In this document: positions 56,901 through 64,000 of the stretch, piece by piece
Position numbering within the stretch: the stretch's first letter is position 1
How the letters are laid out: every line of letters begins with the position of its first letter
Assembly (NCBI GenBank): GCA_030145195.1
Contig: JAQYVY010000003.1
Span: 1 to 64,000 of the forward strand
Length of the DNA: 64,000 nt
From: Desulfuromonadales bacterium
GTDB lineage: Bacteria; Desulfobacterota; Desulfuromonadia; Desulfuromonadales; BM103
Direction of reading: 5' to 3'
Made by a program: the position numbers and the translations under genes
The notes under the pieces: model-generated
Seen by the model: only the letters and a program-made list of their open reading frames with translations
The model's database searches: none
What the model was told of the DNA's origin: nothing

Positions 56901-57557
56901 ACAGTCCTCAAAAACCTGTTGGTCAAAGCTGCCACCTCGCCCTTCGCCTTGCTTGGAGCCTTAGTCGGAGGCGGTGACGAAGATTTCAGTAGCATCAGTT
57001 TCGACTATGGCTCATCTCGGCTGACCGAGCTTGAGCAGGACAAGTTAAGGCTGATGGCCAAGGCCCTGCTTGATCGACCGAGCCTCGACATTGAGATCAA
57101 GGGTTACATCGATGCCGAAAAAGATCCGGAGGGCTACCGCCGCGAGTTATTAAACCAACAACTCAATCAACTCAAGTACCAGGAACTGGTCGAAGAAGAG
57201 AAGCTGCCCGAAGGCGCAACCGCACACAGCCTCGTGCTGGAACCGGAGGAGTATACGGAATATCTCTGGCAGGTTTACAAAGAGACAAGCTTCCCCAAAC
57301 CACGCAATTTCATCGGCATGACCAAGCAACTGTCTGACACAGAAATGGAAAAACTGATCTATGCCAACACCACGGTCAGCACCGAGGAGTTAGCCAAGTT
57401 GGCCCAGGCACGGGCTCTTAGCGTCCAGAATTTTCTGGTTGAAGCAGGGCAACTACCTGGAGAGCGCGTCTTTTTGACCAAACCGAAGATTACTGAAGCG
57501 CCTGAAGAAGAAGGAAAAATTAAAGCGCGGGTCGAACTCGGCGTCACGGTTCAATAG
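53970..57557 (+). CDS. DUF748 (AsmA-like) giant envelope protein
   Basis: A 1195-residue protein with one N-terminal transmembrane helix (LLYASALIIILLFAFTSLIL) and a long beta-rich periplasmic body. The AsmA/DUF748 pattern is seen in repeated strands such as LKIDSVTINPLGLTVAIHEL and FNLTIDSLWLRDGVIVFRDD. The C-terminal 150 residues (about 1010-1195) look like an OmpA-type tail with FDYGSSRLTELEQDKLRLMA and ARALSVQNFLVEAG. AsmA-like proteins form bridge-like lipid channels between the membranes; function here is inferred. It is divergent from the tetR gene. Confidence 0.85.
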   Translation: MFTWKRLLYASALIIILLFAFTSLILPGIVIDRAQSWVAAETGRTLKIDSVTINPLGLTVAIHELSLSEADQHTPFITWQKLSLSLSVKSLFHLAPIVDELKLDNPTLHLERLADHQFNFSDLLPETKEEASPDSPKEPSRFSLNNLTINNGSIELIDSSLGEEIKHTIQELNLALPAIGNLAYMVENPVQPMLHAVVNDAPIDIQGTLKPFSKTQEMHFKLALDDIDLPFYLGYVPMELPIQLRTGRLSFDLGLIYRLSAETGPQLELNGDVVLTGLNIFDRQSEQLFFLPLLQCQIAPSQLLEKAIHLATLRIYNLEVQLNRDSKGEWNHARLKMPETAKPQPEEPAAADTKPFNLTIDSLWLRDGVIVFRDDIPPGGFETVVKDITLDLHDFALGSSTPMPLHLALATERDEQLEIEGHLALEPLSLSLAIKAAQIPLAAYQPYYQATVAAPLGGTLHLQTQLAVTPENPLLLSNAQMVINDLYGPIAADEGLWIDLLKVSDFSFDLAANRLEIERIAYDDARVRFSRAHDGRWSFMSRNYPVLMKLLEPRAEQPAKPKTAPSGPEFNYRIGELTLQNWNFDIRDHQLKQPARIRIDDLNLAIQNLAAPEPVQSPITFSALVPPKGQVQIDGNLSLANQSVELVGQLTQLPLTPLAPYLAEQTNLELSNGVINAKLKVKSVPNADGAAIAFAGKLGISRMHLLDGLHHEDLVKWDSLQVAGLKGTTAPLSLAIDSITLSDYFAKVIIDEEARLNLTEAFKNSDESTEDALTKAEKPATEIEPVPVQPTTSPEVQIAKVVLQGGQIDFTDRHLPQPFHADMQKLGGRIEGLSSAPDARAEVDLRGNLRNQSPLSITGEINPLAKELFLDLKLGFRDIEMSPFSPYSGTFVGYLIEKGKLHLNLNYFIEESRLKASNKVFIDQLTFGEAVESEQATSLPVKLAVALLKDRNGEIHLDIPVSGSLNDPQFSIGSVIWTVLKNLLVKAATSPFALLGALVGGGDEDFSSISFDYGSSRLTELEQDKLRLMAKALLDRPSLDIEIKGYIDAEKDPEGYRRELLNQQLNQLKYQELVEEEKLPEGATAHSLVLEPEEYTEYLWQVYKETSFPKPRNFIGMTKQLSDTEMEKLIYANTTVSTEELAKLAQARALSVQNFLVEAGQLPGERVFLTKPKITEAPEEEGKIKARVELGVTVQ

Positions 57558-57650
57558 CGTGATAGCTGTTCGACAATTTGCGCCCGGAGCCAACTTTGCG
57601 TTAATCTCAACGAAGTGACAATGATGTCCCCTCAACTAGGAAAAAACACG

Positions 57651-57755
57651 ATGCTAAAACTGATCAGCCTACTCCTACTTTTATTGCTAACACTCCTGCT
57701 TGCAACCGGCTGTATCCCGGACCTCCCCGGACCGATCGGCATCCCTGGGATTTAG
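57651..57755 (+). CDS. Tiny predicted lipoprotein, 34 residues
   Basis: A 34-codon gene with AGGA about nine bases before ATG. The signal core LLLLLLLTLLLATGC ends in a plausible lipobox (LATGC), and the mature part is only about 14 residues, IPDLPGPIGIPGI. It lies about 90 bases after the DUF748 gene. Peptides of this kind exist in entericidin-like families, but I do not recognise it. Confidence 0.5.
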   Translation: MLKLISLLLLLLLTLLLATGCIPDLPGPIGIPGI

Positions 57756-57847
57756 ATCGGGAACAGGATGAGGCTGCGCGGAGTTTAATGGCCTTGCCCG
57801 GTGAAACCTAAAAACGATTTTAACGCTCGTTCGTTGCACTCGCTCAA

Positions 57848-57946
57848 GACGCAAAGTCGCAAAGTCGCAAAGCAAGAGATAAGAGCTTTGGGGTTTATCC
57901 CAGAGTTTAAGCTTTTACCTTTGCATCTTTGCGCCTTTGCGTTAAT
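57848..57946. repeat. Intergenic inverted repeat, GCAAAGGCGC type, copy 2
   Basis: Left arm GACGCAAAGTCGCAAAGTCG contains tandem GCAAAGTC units; the right arm is CTTTGCGCCTTTGCGTTAA. It lies in the 327-base gap between the tiny lipoprotein and the SseB-like gene, which otherwise holds nothing recognisable, and is related to 37549-37704. Confidence 0.65.
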
Positions 57947-58082
57947 CACGTTTTTGGTTCAAAACCATAAAATCCGAGAAAAACCCCACGCCTAAACTGG
58001 ACGCCAAGTCACCCAATCTGTTAAAGTAGCGACCTTTAACTTTACCCAACTTTTATCATCCAAAAACCAAAGGTTATTCTTC

Positions 58083-58484
58083 ATGACTGAACTCGATCAA
58101 GCCCTCGAAACCCTGAAATCAAACCCCGAAGATCCAACGTCGCAAATGAACTTTTACGGTCTGTTCCTTAATACGATCTTTTTCGTTCCCATCAAGAAGG
58201 TCAACTACGACGAAGAAGGTGAGGGAAAAGGGGTCGAGTTGCCGCTAATCATTGAAAATGAGGGTAGCAACTTTCTGGTCTTTTTTGATGAGCAGAAGCG
58301 TCTGGACGATTGGGCGGAGAAAACGGCGCCTTCTGCTCAGATGCCGGGGTATGCAATCGCCGAGATCACCTCAGAGGAGGTCTGCTGGGCGATGAATGTC
58401 GGCACCGAGCACGACAAGCAGTTCAGCCCGGAAGAGATCGCCTGGCTCAAGGATGTGATCGCACGCTCCAAAGTTGGGGCTTGA
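58083..58484 (+). CDS. SseB-family protein
   Basis: A 133-residue protein with the SseB N-terminal domain pattern: LDQALETLKSNPEDPTSQMN, then LIIENEGSNFLVFFDEQKRL and WAEKTAPS. E. coli SseB is linked to serine sensitivity, and the fold is also seen in type III secretion accessory proteins; no such system is present. Ribosome site AAAGGTTATT before the ATG. Stands alone. Confidence 0.75.
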   Translation: MTELDQALETLKSNPEDPTSQMNFYGLFLNTIFFVPIKKVNYDEEGEGKGVELPLIIENEGSNFLVFFDEQKRLDDWAEKTAPSAQMPGYAIAEITSEEVCWAMNVGTEHDKQFSPEEIAWLKDVIARSKVGA

Positions 58485-58703
58485 ACAATCCGGGGTCGTG
58501 GCCCCGTTCGCCATTAAGCCATTCGACTCCGGCGGCCGGACACGCCCCCCCCCAATACCCTCAAAAGGGGAGATAATATCGATTTTGGAAGATCAGATAG
58601 CACCCTCGATGCGGAGGATTGGGTCTTCTTTGCTTATTTTGACTTTCAGGGGGAACAGATGGGGCAGAAGTTCATTACCAGGCACCGCTGAAACGTATTT
58701 TTG

Positions 58704-58738
58704 AACCGCTCTATCGGTCTGTACCGATGAGCGGTTTT
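58704..58738 (+). terminator. Intrinsic terminator
   Basis: AACCGCTC(T)ATCGGT pairs with ACCGATGAGCGGTT with one bulge, then T5. It lies after the remnant downstream of the SseB-like gene. Confidence 0.7.
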
Positions 58739-58750
58739 TCTTTGAGTCCG

Positions 58751-58777
58751 TTCATTGATAGTCCAACAAGCTGCTAG
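58751..58777 (+). repeat. Dispersed 27-base repeat, copy 3
   Basis: TTCATTGATAGTCCAACAAG followed by CTGCTAG; two changes against the copies at 16519 and 25294, same orientation. No partner end is seen nearby. Confidence 0.7.
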
Positions 58778-58873
58778 TAATCCTTGATTGCGTCGGCATT
58801 TTCAAAAAAACAAAACCGGCGGGGTTGCCCGCCAGCAATTTGTTCATAGAGACAACTAAGGAGGAGTTTGCAT

Positions 58874-59140
58874 ATGTCTGAGCAAGAAGAGCAACTGAAC
58901 AAGGGTAAGGCTATGCTGGAAGAGGTCGCTCTACGTTATGCCGGGCAGCACGGCTTGCGTTTGAATGAGGTTGAATGGGTCAACCAGGGGTATGAATGGT
59001 TGCTGAAGATCAGTGACGCCGAGCGCACAGTGCGGGTGGTATTTTCGCCTGACGAGATCGAGATGTTTGCCGAGGATTTGCCGGAGAATCGGATGACCAA
59101 AAGCAAGATTCGCGATGCGTTTGCGAGTTTGTCGATGTGA
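58874..59140 (+). CDS. Small conserved hypothetical protein
   Basis: An 88-residue protein from ATG 58874, with AGGAG seven bases upstream. It is soluble, with a helical N-terminus (EQEEQLNKGKAMLEEVALRY) and a mixed region (VNQGYEWLLKISDAERTVRV) ending in MTKSKIRDAFASLSM. No known domain is recognised. The next feature is a decayed transposase gene. Confidence 0.65.
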   Translation: MSEQEEQLNKGKAMLEEVALRYAGQHGLRLNEVEWVNQGYEWLLKISDAERTVRVVFSPDEIEMFAEDLPENRMTKSKIRDAFASLSM

Positions 59141-59226
59141 GAATAAAGGGGGGTCATAAGGGGGGTCAAATCTTTATTGTTGAAAAACGCTGAGGCAACC
59201 AAGCAACCGGCACTCAGGGCACTCAC

Positions 59227-59590
59227 GGGGGACTCTCACACAAGGGTGTCCCGAAGTAATGTTTGTCTTGCTTGATCTGAACAATAGTCTTAGTTACAAT
59301 CTGTTATCTTATTGCTTTTATTTTGTTATGACTTTCAGGGAGGGGATCATGCTACGCAATTCTCGCGCGGTGGCTATTGGCTATCCGCATCAGATTACCC
59401 AACGCGGCAACAATCGTGAGCCGGTCTTTTTTGATGACAGTGACCGTCTCGCTTACCTGGGTGCGCTCAACCACTACTCACGCGATTTAATGTCGATATC
59501 TGGGTTTATTGCCTGATGACAGATCACGTGCATCTGCTCACCGTAGCGCACAGGTTTGATTGAGCGGGGGCACTCTCGCGGGTGTGTCCG
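59227..59590. repeat. Pair of REP-like hairpins flanking transposase remnant
   Basis: GGGGACTCTCACACAAGGGT with GTCCC at 59227-59252 and GGGGGCACTCTCGCGGGTGT with GTCCG at 59566-59590 are related hairpin-forming sequences on either side of the RAYT remnant. RAYT transposases are typically found between such REP sequences. Confidence 0.55.
59349..59563 (+). pseudogene. Decayed RAYT (REP-associated tyrosine transposase) gene
   Basis: The ATG at 59349 has AGGGAGGGG upstream and reads YPHQITQRGNNREPVFFDDS, the hallmark start of Y1/RAYT transposases. The frame fails near 59490; the other frame continues DIWVYCLMTDHVHLLTVAHR, which includes the catalytic-type HVH motif, then stops at 59561. About 72 residues of an expected 150 or more remain, so it is a frameshifted, 3'-truncated copy. 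Confidence 0.8.
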
Positions 59591-59624
59591 TAAATCTTAA
59601 TATCAGAAATCAATGGGGATAGTT

Positions 59625-61556
59625 ATGTCGTTATTACAAACACAATTGCAGCAGTCTTTTGGTTTTAGTTCCTTTCGAGAAGGACAGGAGGAGGTCATCA
59701 CCAGGCTGTTGGATGGAAAATCAGTTCTGGCGGTTTTCCCGACCGGTGGTGGAAAAAGTCTTTGCTATCAATTGCCCTCGATTTTGCTAGAGGGCTTAAC
59801 TTTGGTGATTTCTCCGCTCATCGCTCTGATGAAAGATCAGCTGGATTTTCTCGTCAGCAAAGGCGTGCCAGCAGCGCGACTGGACTCCACCTTGACGCGT
59901 GAAGAAAACCAGAAACTCTTCGACGATCTTTATGCCGGCACGCTGAAATTGCTCTATATCTCACCGGAACGTTTGGGAAATGAGCGATTTCTCAAGGCTA
60001 TCGCCAGACAACGCATTTCCCTCTTAGCCATTGATGAGGCGCATTGCATCAGTGAATGGGGGCATAACTTTCGCCCCGATTATCTGAAAATTGCCCGGCT
60101 GGCAAAACAGCTCAAGGTCGAACGAACCTTAACGCTCACCGCCACAGCAACCCCGGAGGTTGCGACGGATATCCGCAAAGCGTTTGACATTGCCACAAAT
60201 GATTATATCCACACCGGCTTTTATCGCCCTAATCTGCAATTAAGCGTTTTGCCGGTTGCCGATGACGATCGTAAAAAAATTCTGCTGGCGCGCATCAAAA
60301 AACGTGCTCCCGGTTCGACGATCGTCTATGTCACCTTGCAGCGCACCGCAGAGGAAGTCGCGGCATATCTTGTAAAACATGGGCTCCCCGCGACGGCCTA
60401 TCATGCCGGATTGAAGAGTGAAGATCGGACCGCGATTCAAGATGCCTTCATGATGTCCAAAGAGACCATTATCGTGGCAACGATTGCTTTTGGCATGGGC
60501 GTGGACAAAGCGGACATCCGTCATGTTTACCATTACAATCTGCCCAAAGGTCTGGAGAGTTATTCTCAGGAGATCGGGCGTGCCGGCAGGGATGGCGAAC
60601 CCTCGGTCTGCGAAATGCTGGCTTCTGCAGATGACGCCATCACGTTGGAGAATTTCAGCTACGGGGATACTCCCGAAGCAGAAACCATTGCGGTTTTTAC
60701 CCGTTATGTGTTTGCCGCTGAAGAAACCTTCGATGTCTCTGAAATTCAACTCTCAAACCAGTTTGATGTGCGGCCATTGGTGGTCAAAACGCTTTTAACT
60801 TATCTGGAACTGGACGGCTATCTGGCCTCAACCGGTCCCTTTTACGCGGAATACAAGTTTCAATGTCTGAAACCTGCGGCGGAGATCATGGGCCGGTTCA
60901 GCGGTGAACGCGCCGACTTTCTGCAAGCCATGTTTGAACACGCTCGCAAAGGAAAGCTTTGGTATGCCCTCGACACCGTGGCCGCCAGCCAAGCCATTGG
61001 CCAACCGCGCGACCGCATTGTGACCGCGCTGGGATACCTGGAAGAGCAAGGTGACATGTTAGTGAAGGTTGCCGGTGTGCGACAGGGGTACCGTCGCTTA
61101 AAAATGCCCGACAACGTAGAGGCTCTGATCGTCTCGCTTAACGAGAGATTTCAGAAAAGGGAAGCGAACGACATCGGCCGGATTCGACAGGTGCTCAGCT
61201 TTGCGCAACACGACGGCTGCCTGACGCAATACCTGCTGGCCTACTTTGGCGAACAACTTGCGCCCTGTGGTCACTGTTGCTGGTGTCTTGGGAAACCTCC
61301 GGCACCACTGAAACCTTGCAACCTGGCGGGCTTCGATGCCCAGGATGAAACCCGCATTCAAACACTGATCGCTGAAGACCGTGAGGCCCTCGGCAGCCCG
61401 CGTCAACTGGCACGCTTTCTCTGTGGCATCACTTCTCCCGCGACGACTCGCGCCAAACTCAGAAAGCATGCTATGTTTGCTGTCTACGACAACTTTCAAT
61501 TCAAGCAAGTGTTGCACTTTGTGAATGCTCAAATTAAGTTACGATCAACCCTATGA
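59625..61556 (+). CDS. RecQ-family ATP-dependent DNA helicase
   Basis: A 643-residue superfamily 2 helicase. Motifs are Walker A FPTGGGKSLCYQLP, DEAH in LAIDEAHCISEWGH, LTATATP, and QEIGRAGRDGEPS. The C-terminal CGHCCWCLG is a RecQ-type zinc site, and a further domain follows. It lacks an obvious HRDC. I chose ATG 59625 (GGGGAT upstream) over 59613. Unwinds DNA 3' to 5' in recombination repair. It overlaps the U32 peptidase gene by four bases. Confidence 0.88.
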   Translation: MSLLQTQLQQSFGFSSFREGQEEVITRLLDGKSVLAVFPTGGGKSLCYQLPSILLEGLTLVISPLIALMKDQLDFLVSKGVPAARLDSTLTREENQKLFDDLYAGTLKLLYISPERLGNERFLKAIARQRISLLAIDEAHCISEWGHNFRPDYLKIARLAKQLKVERTLTLTATATPEVATDIRKAFDIATNDYIHTGFYRPNLQLSVLPVADDDRKKILLARIKKRAPGSTIVYVTLQRTAEEVAAYLVKHGLPATAYHAGLKSEDRTAIQDAFMMSKETIIVATIAFGMGVDKADIRHVYHYNLPKGLESYSQEIGRAGRDGEPSVCEMLASADDAITLENFSYGDTPEAETIAVFTRYVFAAEETFDVSEIQLSNQFDVRPLVVKTLLTYLELDGYLASTGPFYAEYKFQCLKPAAEIMGRFSGERADFLQAMFEHARKGKLWYALDTVAASQAIGQPRDRIVTALGYLEEQGDMLVKVAGVRQGYRRLKMPDNVEALIVSLNERFQKREANDIGRIRQVLSFAQHDGCLTQYLLAYFGEQLAPCGHCCWCLGKPPAPLKPCNLAGFDAQDETRIQTLIAEDREALGSPRQLARFLCGITSPATTRAKLRKHAMFAVYDNFQFKQVLHFVNAQIKLRSTL

Positions 61557-63583
61557 AAAGAAAAATTGAGCTACTCGCACCAGGCGGGGACATTGAGTCG
61601 GTAAAGGCTGCCATTGCGGCCGGTGCCGATGCGGTGTACCTCGGCCTGAATACTTTTAACGCCAGGATGCGGGCAACCAACATTGAGCTTAAGGACTTAA
61701 CCCGCATTGTCAAACTTGCCCACAGGCACCACTGCGAGATCTTCGTCACGCTCAATATCCTGATCGTTGAAAGTGAAATCCGGGCTTTAATCAACCTGCT
61801 GAACAACCTCGTAAACACCAAAATTGATGGGGTCATTGTTCAGGATCTCGGCTTGCTCTATCTGTTATCAACCTACTTTAAAAACCTTACAATCCATGCC
61901 TCAACCCAGCTGACAACTCACAATCAAGGACAGATAAAATTTCTCGGCAAACTCTCTGCAACCCGGGTTAATTTATCAAGAGAGCTGAACCTTGATGAGA
62001 TCAAAATGCTCACTCAGGCTGGCCATGAAAATAATATTTTAAGTGAAGTCTTTGTCCATGGCTCAAACTGTCTCTCTTTTTCGGGAATCTGCTATATCAG
62101 TTCCGTCCTTGAAGGCAAATCGGCAAACCGCGGGCGCTGCAACCAATCTTGTCGCGAGCAATACGTAACCACTCCGGAAGGAAAAGACTTCCCCCTCAAC
62201 CTTAAAGACAATTCTGCATTTAATGATCTCAGGGAACTCTCTGCGGCCGGGGTTGACTGCGTAAAAATCGAAGGGCGGATGAAAAAGTTTCAATACGTCT
62301 ATACGGTGGTGAATGCGTGGCGGAAGCTGCTCAATAATTTCTATAGTCACAATCAGACCAATGGGGATGATACTGACCTTTATCAGGTGTTTAACCGGGA
62401 CTTCACCGCTGCTTGCTTGAGGGGGGATCTCAATAAAAATGTGTTCATTGATAATCCCCGGGATAGCTCCGCCCTTCATTTTCATGCGACACAGGGTCGC
62501 CCCACCGAGCAAGGGATAAAAATCACCAAGACCGAGCTTCAAGAGATAAGAGCTGGAATCATCACCAAGGTAAAAACCAAAATTGCAGAATTTGATGCCG
62601 AAACAGAGCTCTTGGAAAGGAGTGTTTCCACAGAAGCTGGAACTTTGCTGCGAGCCTCTGTTGCGACAACCGATACCTTGGCTGTTAACCCGATTGCCAC
62701 CCCGCGTTTAGACCGCCAGCATCCGTTAAAAATTCAACCCAGGCTCTCGGTGTTGATCTCTTCCAGAGCGCAACTGGAGCGGTGTCGTGAGACCACTGCC
62801 GATCTCTTTTTTCAACTGCCGAGTTGCTTTGCGGATGATTATGGTGACTTGGTAAAGCTCTTTGTCGAGAACCCGGAGCTCACCCCCTGGTTCCCCTCGG
62901 TGCTCATAGGCAAAAACTTTGCAGCGGCCGTTGATCTTCTTGAGCAGGTGAAGCCGAAACGGATCGTAACCGATAACACCGGAATCGCTTTTGAGGCGTG
63001 GCGGAAGGGGCTCCCCTGGGTCGCAGGGCCCTATCTGAATATCGTTAATTCCTTTAGCCTTTTGTGCTTAAAGGAAAAGTTCCAATGTTCTGGGGCTTTC
63101 ATATCAAATGAAATGAGTCAGGATCAGATTGAGCGAATTATCACGCCCAAAGACTTTAAGCTCTACTACCGCATTTATTATCCGGTTGTGCTCTTGACCA
63201 GCCGGCACTGTTTACATTACCCGCTTGAGGGTTGTGACAAAAGCGTTGTTGATGAAGACTGTACTCTGGATTGCAACAAATCAGCGTCAATTACGAACTT
63301 GAAAGGCGTTGCTCTGTCTGTCGATAAATCCAAAGGTTGTTACCATCGCATTTATAACAATCATAACTTTCTCAACGCAGAGATTGTGACCGATTTGCCG
63401 GATAGGTTCTCCAGCTTTTTTATCAATTTAACCGAGGTTAAAACGGAGACTAAAATAGCGATAGACGAACCACGCATTATCACTGTTTTTGAGAACCTCT
63501 TAAAGGGCACGCCAGATTCCCAAAAAGAACTCGAAGCAGCGATCCACCCCACCACGAACATTCAATATAAACAGGGTCTCTAA
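61553..63583 (+). CDS. U32-family peptidase / RlhA-like protein
   Basis: A 676-residue protein. The U32 domain (about 1-300) has ELLAPGGDIESVKAAIAAGA, a cysteine cluster in HGSNCLSFSGICYISS and GRCNQSCREQY, and VKIEGRMKKFQYVYTVVNAW. The second half is DUF3656-like. Length fits RlhA, which hydroxylates cytidine 2501 of 23S rRNA with a prephenate-derived cofactor, but other U32 proteins act in tRNA hydroxylation or as proteases. Its ATG overlaps the RecQ stop (ATGA). Confidence 0.82.
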   Translation: MKRKIELLAPGGDIESVKAAIAAGADAVYLGLNTFNARMRATNIELKDLTRIVKLAHRHHCEIFVTLNILIVESEIRALINLLNNLVNTKIDGVIVQDLGLLYLLSTYFKNLTIHASTQLTTHNQGQIKFLGKLSATRVNLSRELNLDEIKMLTQAGHENNILSEVFVHGSNCLSFSGICYISSVLEGKSANRGRCNQSCREQYVTTPEGKDFPLNLKDNSAFNDLRELSAAGVDCVKIEGRMKKFQYVYTVVNAWRKLLNNFYSHNQTNGDDTDLYQVFNRDFTAACLRGDLNKNVFIDNPRDSSALHFHATQGRPTEQGIKITKTELQEIRAGIITKVKTKIAEFDAETELLERSVSTEAGTLLRASVATTDTLAVNPIATPRLDRQHPLKIQPRLSVLISSRAQLERCRETTADLFFQLPSCFADDYGDLVKLFVENPELTPWFPSVLIGKNFAAAVDLLEQVKPKRIVTDNTGIAFEAWRKGLPWVAGPYLNIVNSFSLLCLKEKFQCSGAFISNEMSQDQIERIITPKDFKLYYRIYYPVVLLTSRHCLHYPLEGCDKSVVDEDCTLDCNKSASITNLKGVALSVDKSKGCYHRIYNNHNFLNAEIVTDLPDRFSSFFINLTEVKTETKIAIDEPRIITVFENLLKGTPDSQKELEAAIHPTTNIQYKQGL

Positions 63584-63594
63584 TCTCAGGATTG

Positions 63595-63612
63595 GGGACT
63601 GAAAGTCCCTTT
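63595..63612 (+). terminator. Short intrinsic terminator
   Basis: GGGACT pairs with AGTCCC over a 3-base loop, followed by T4. Placed 12 bases after the U32 gene. Confidence 0.55.
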
Positions 63613-63788
63613 TAAAAACCAACTATTTTCAGACTTGAGGCTCTCTTAACAGCGGTTTTTCGATATTCTCAATCTATCTGCTACGAAATCATCAAGCATG
63701 AGTCGCAGCTTAAAAACTTAGACAAAAATCCATAGTTTTGAACTCGGGTGATGAAACAATATAACGAGAAGCAGGTCAAAAGCCTTTT

Positions 63789-64000
63789 TCACGCAGTCCA
63801 GCCCGCACGGACGGCCTTTAGATTGATTTCGAGCAACGCTGGTTTCTCGAAAATCTCACCCAGGAATTTCTCCAGTTCGGCCAGATCAAACATCCCGGTC
63901 TTGCGAGCGATAAAACCGAGAACCACGACGTTGGCCGCCTTGACAGTGCCAGCTACGGCGGCAAGGTCGGTTGCTGGCAGAGCGTGGACCTGACCTTTGA
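63789..64000 (-). CDS. 2-oxoacid:acceptor oxidoreductase gamma subunit, partial
   Basis: The C-terminal 69 residues of a minus-strand gene whose 5' part lies beyond the window. VHALPATDLAAVAGTVKAAN, VVVLGFIARKTGMFDLAELE and LLEINLKAVRAG match the C-terminus of the gamma subunit of 2-oxoglutarate, indolepyruvate or related ferredoxin oxidoreductases. The subunit cannot be typed further. It would be the last gene of its operon; the gap to the U32 gene (63584-63788) holds only a terminator. Confidence 0.8.
   Translation of the reverse strand, partial: KGQVHALPATDLAAVAGTVKAANVVVLGFIARKTGMFDLAELEKFLGEIFEKPALLEINLKAVRAGWTA

Larger units (their letters stand above)
58485..58873. other. Intergenic region with gene remnant, terminator and repeat
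   Basis: A 389-base gap. A C-terminal protein fragment can be read at about 58577-58692 (EDWVFFAYFDFQGEQMGQ...) without a start, suggesting a gene remnant. The terminator at 58704-58738 and the dispersed repeat at 58751-58777 follow. Confidence 0.4.

Noticed and set aside
1-64000. tRNA, rRNA, CRISPR or prophage
   Set aside because: Reading the intergenic stretches revealed no cloverleaf, TPsiC motif, spaced repeats or phage genes.

Overview
The window looks like a chromosome segment of a Desulfuromonadales/Geobacterales-type bacterium, an anaerobic dissimilatory metal or sulfur reducer. This is inferred from gene content only: very large multiheme c-type cytochromes with CX3CH and CX4CH variants, a DUF3373-type outer-membrane porin, an octaheme tetrathionate-reductase-family cytochrome, sigma-54 regulation, class III ribonucleotide reductase, a B12-dependent methionine synthase, and a 2-oxoacid:acceptor oxidoreductase gamma subunit at the right edge. 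Base composition and codon use look uniform. No rRNA, tRNA, CRISPR array, prophage or intact insertion sequence was seen.

Left part (1-16.2 kb, all minus strand). A probable housekeeping operon runs murI, GerMN-domain protein, metH, a hypothetical gene, a pseudopilin-like gene, then a two-component pair: a histidine kinase with a CXXCH heme motif in its periplasmic sensor and an NtrC-type activator starting at an overlapping GTG. A terminator follows. Behind it a sigma-54 promoter candidate (8072-8087) fronts a three-gene exported set: an NHL/PEGA/FG-GAP protein, a tetraheme cytochrome, and a cytochrome with at least 35 heme motifs that runs off the window. The heme kinase and sigma-54 activator are the obvious candidates for controlling this set.

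16.3-27 kb. Small membrane and diheme proteins; a 42-residue membrane peptide behind a strong sigma-54 promoter match; class III RNR, whose glycyl-radical tail is encoded by a separate 45-codon gene; two NrdR boxes; nikR; thioesterase, lipoprotein, cbiET-type cobL, cobC and engB; a decayed gene next to a dispersed 27-bp repeat; ferritin and a rubrerythrin-like protein.

27-35.5 kb. A GGDEF/EAL protein, then a plus-strand electron-transfer cluster (two tandem monoheme cytochromes, a DUF3373 porin-like protein, an octaheme cytochrome), tatA, and an OmpA-family lipoprotein.

35.7-64 kb. gatC-gatA-gatB, mtnA, glnE and a receiver/DUF4388/J-domain/TPR fusion; a PilZ protein; ttcA; a TetR-regulated tripartite RND efflux operon; a giant DUF748 (AsmA-like) protein; small genes and intergenic repeats; a decayed RAYT transposase; a RecQ-family helicase translationally coupled to a U32 peptidase; and the partial oxidoreductase gene.

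The observations most worth following are the split glycyl-radical subunit of NrdD, the sigma-54 candidate sites beside a heme-sensing two-component pair and megacytochrome operon, and the sigma-54-fronted 42-residue membrane peptide.
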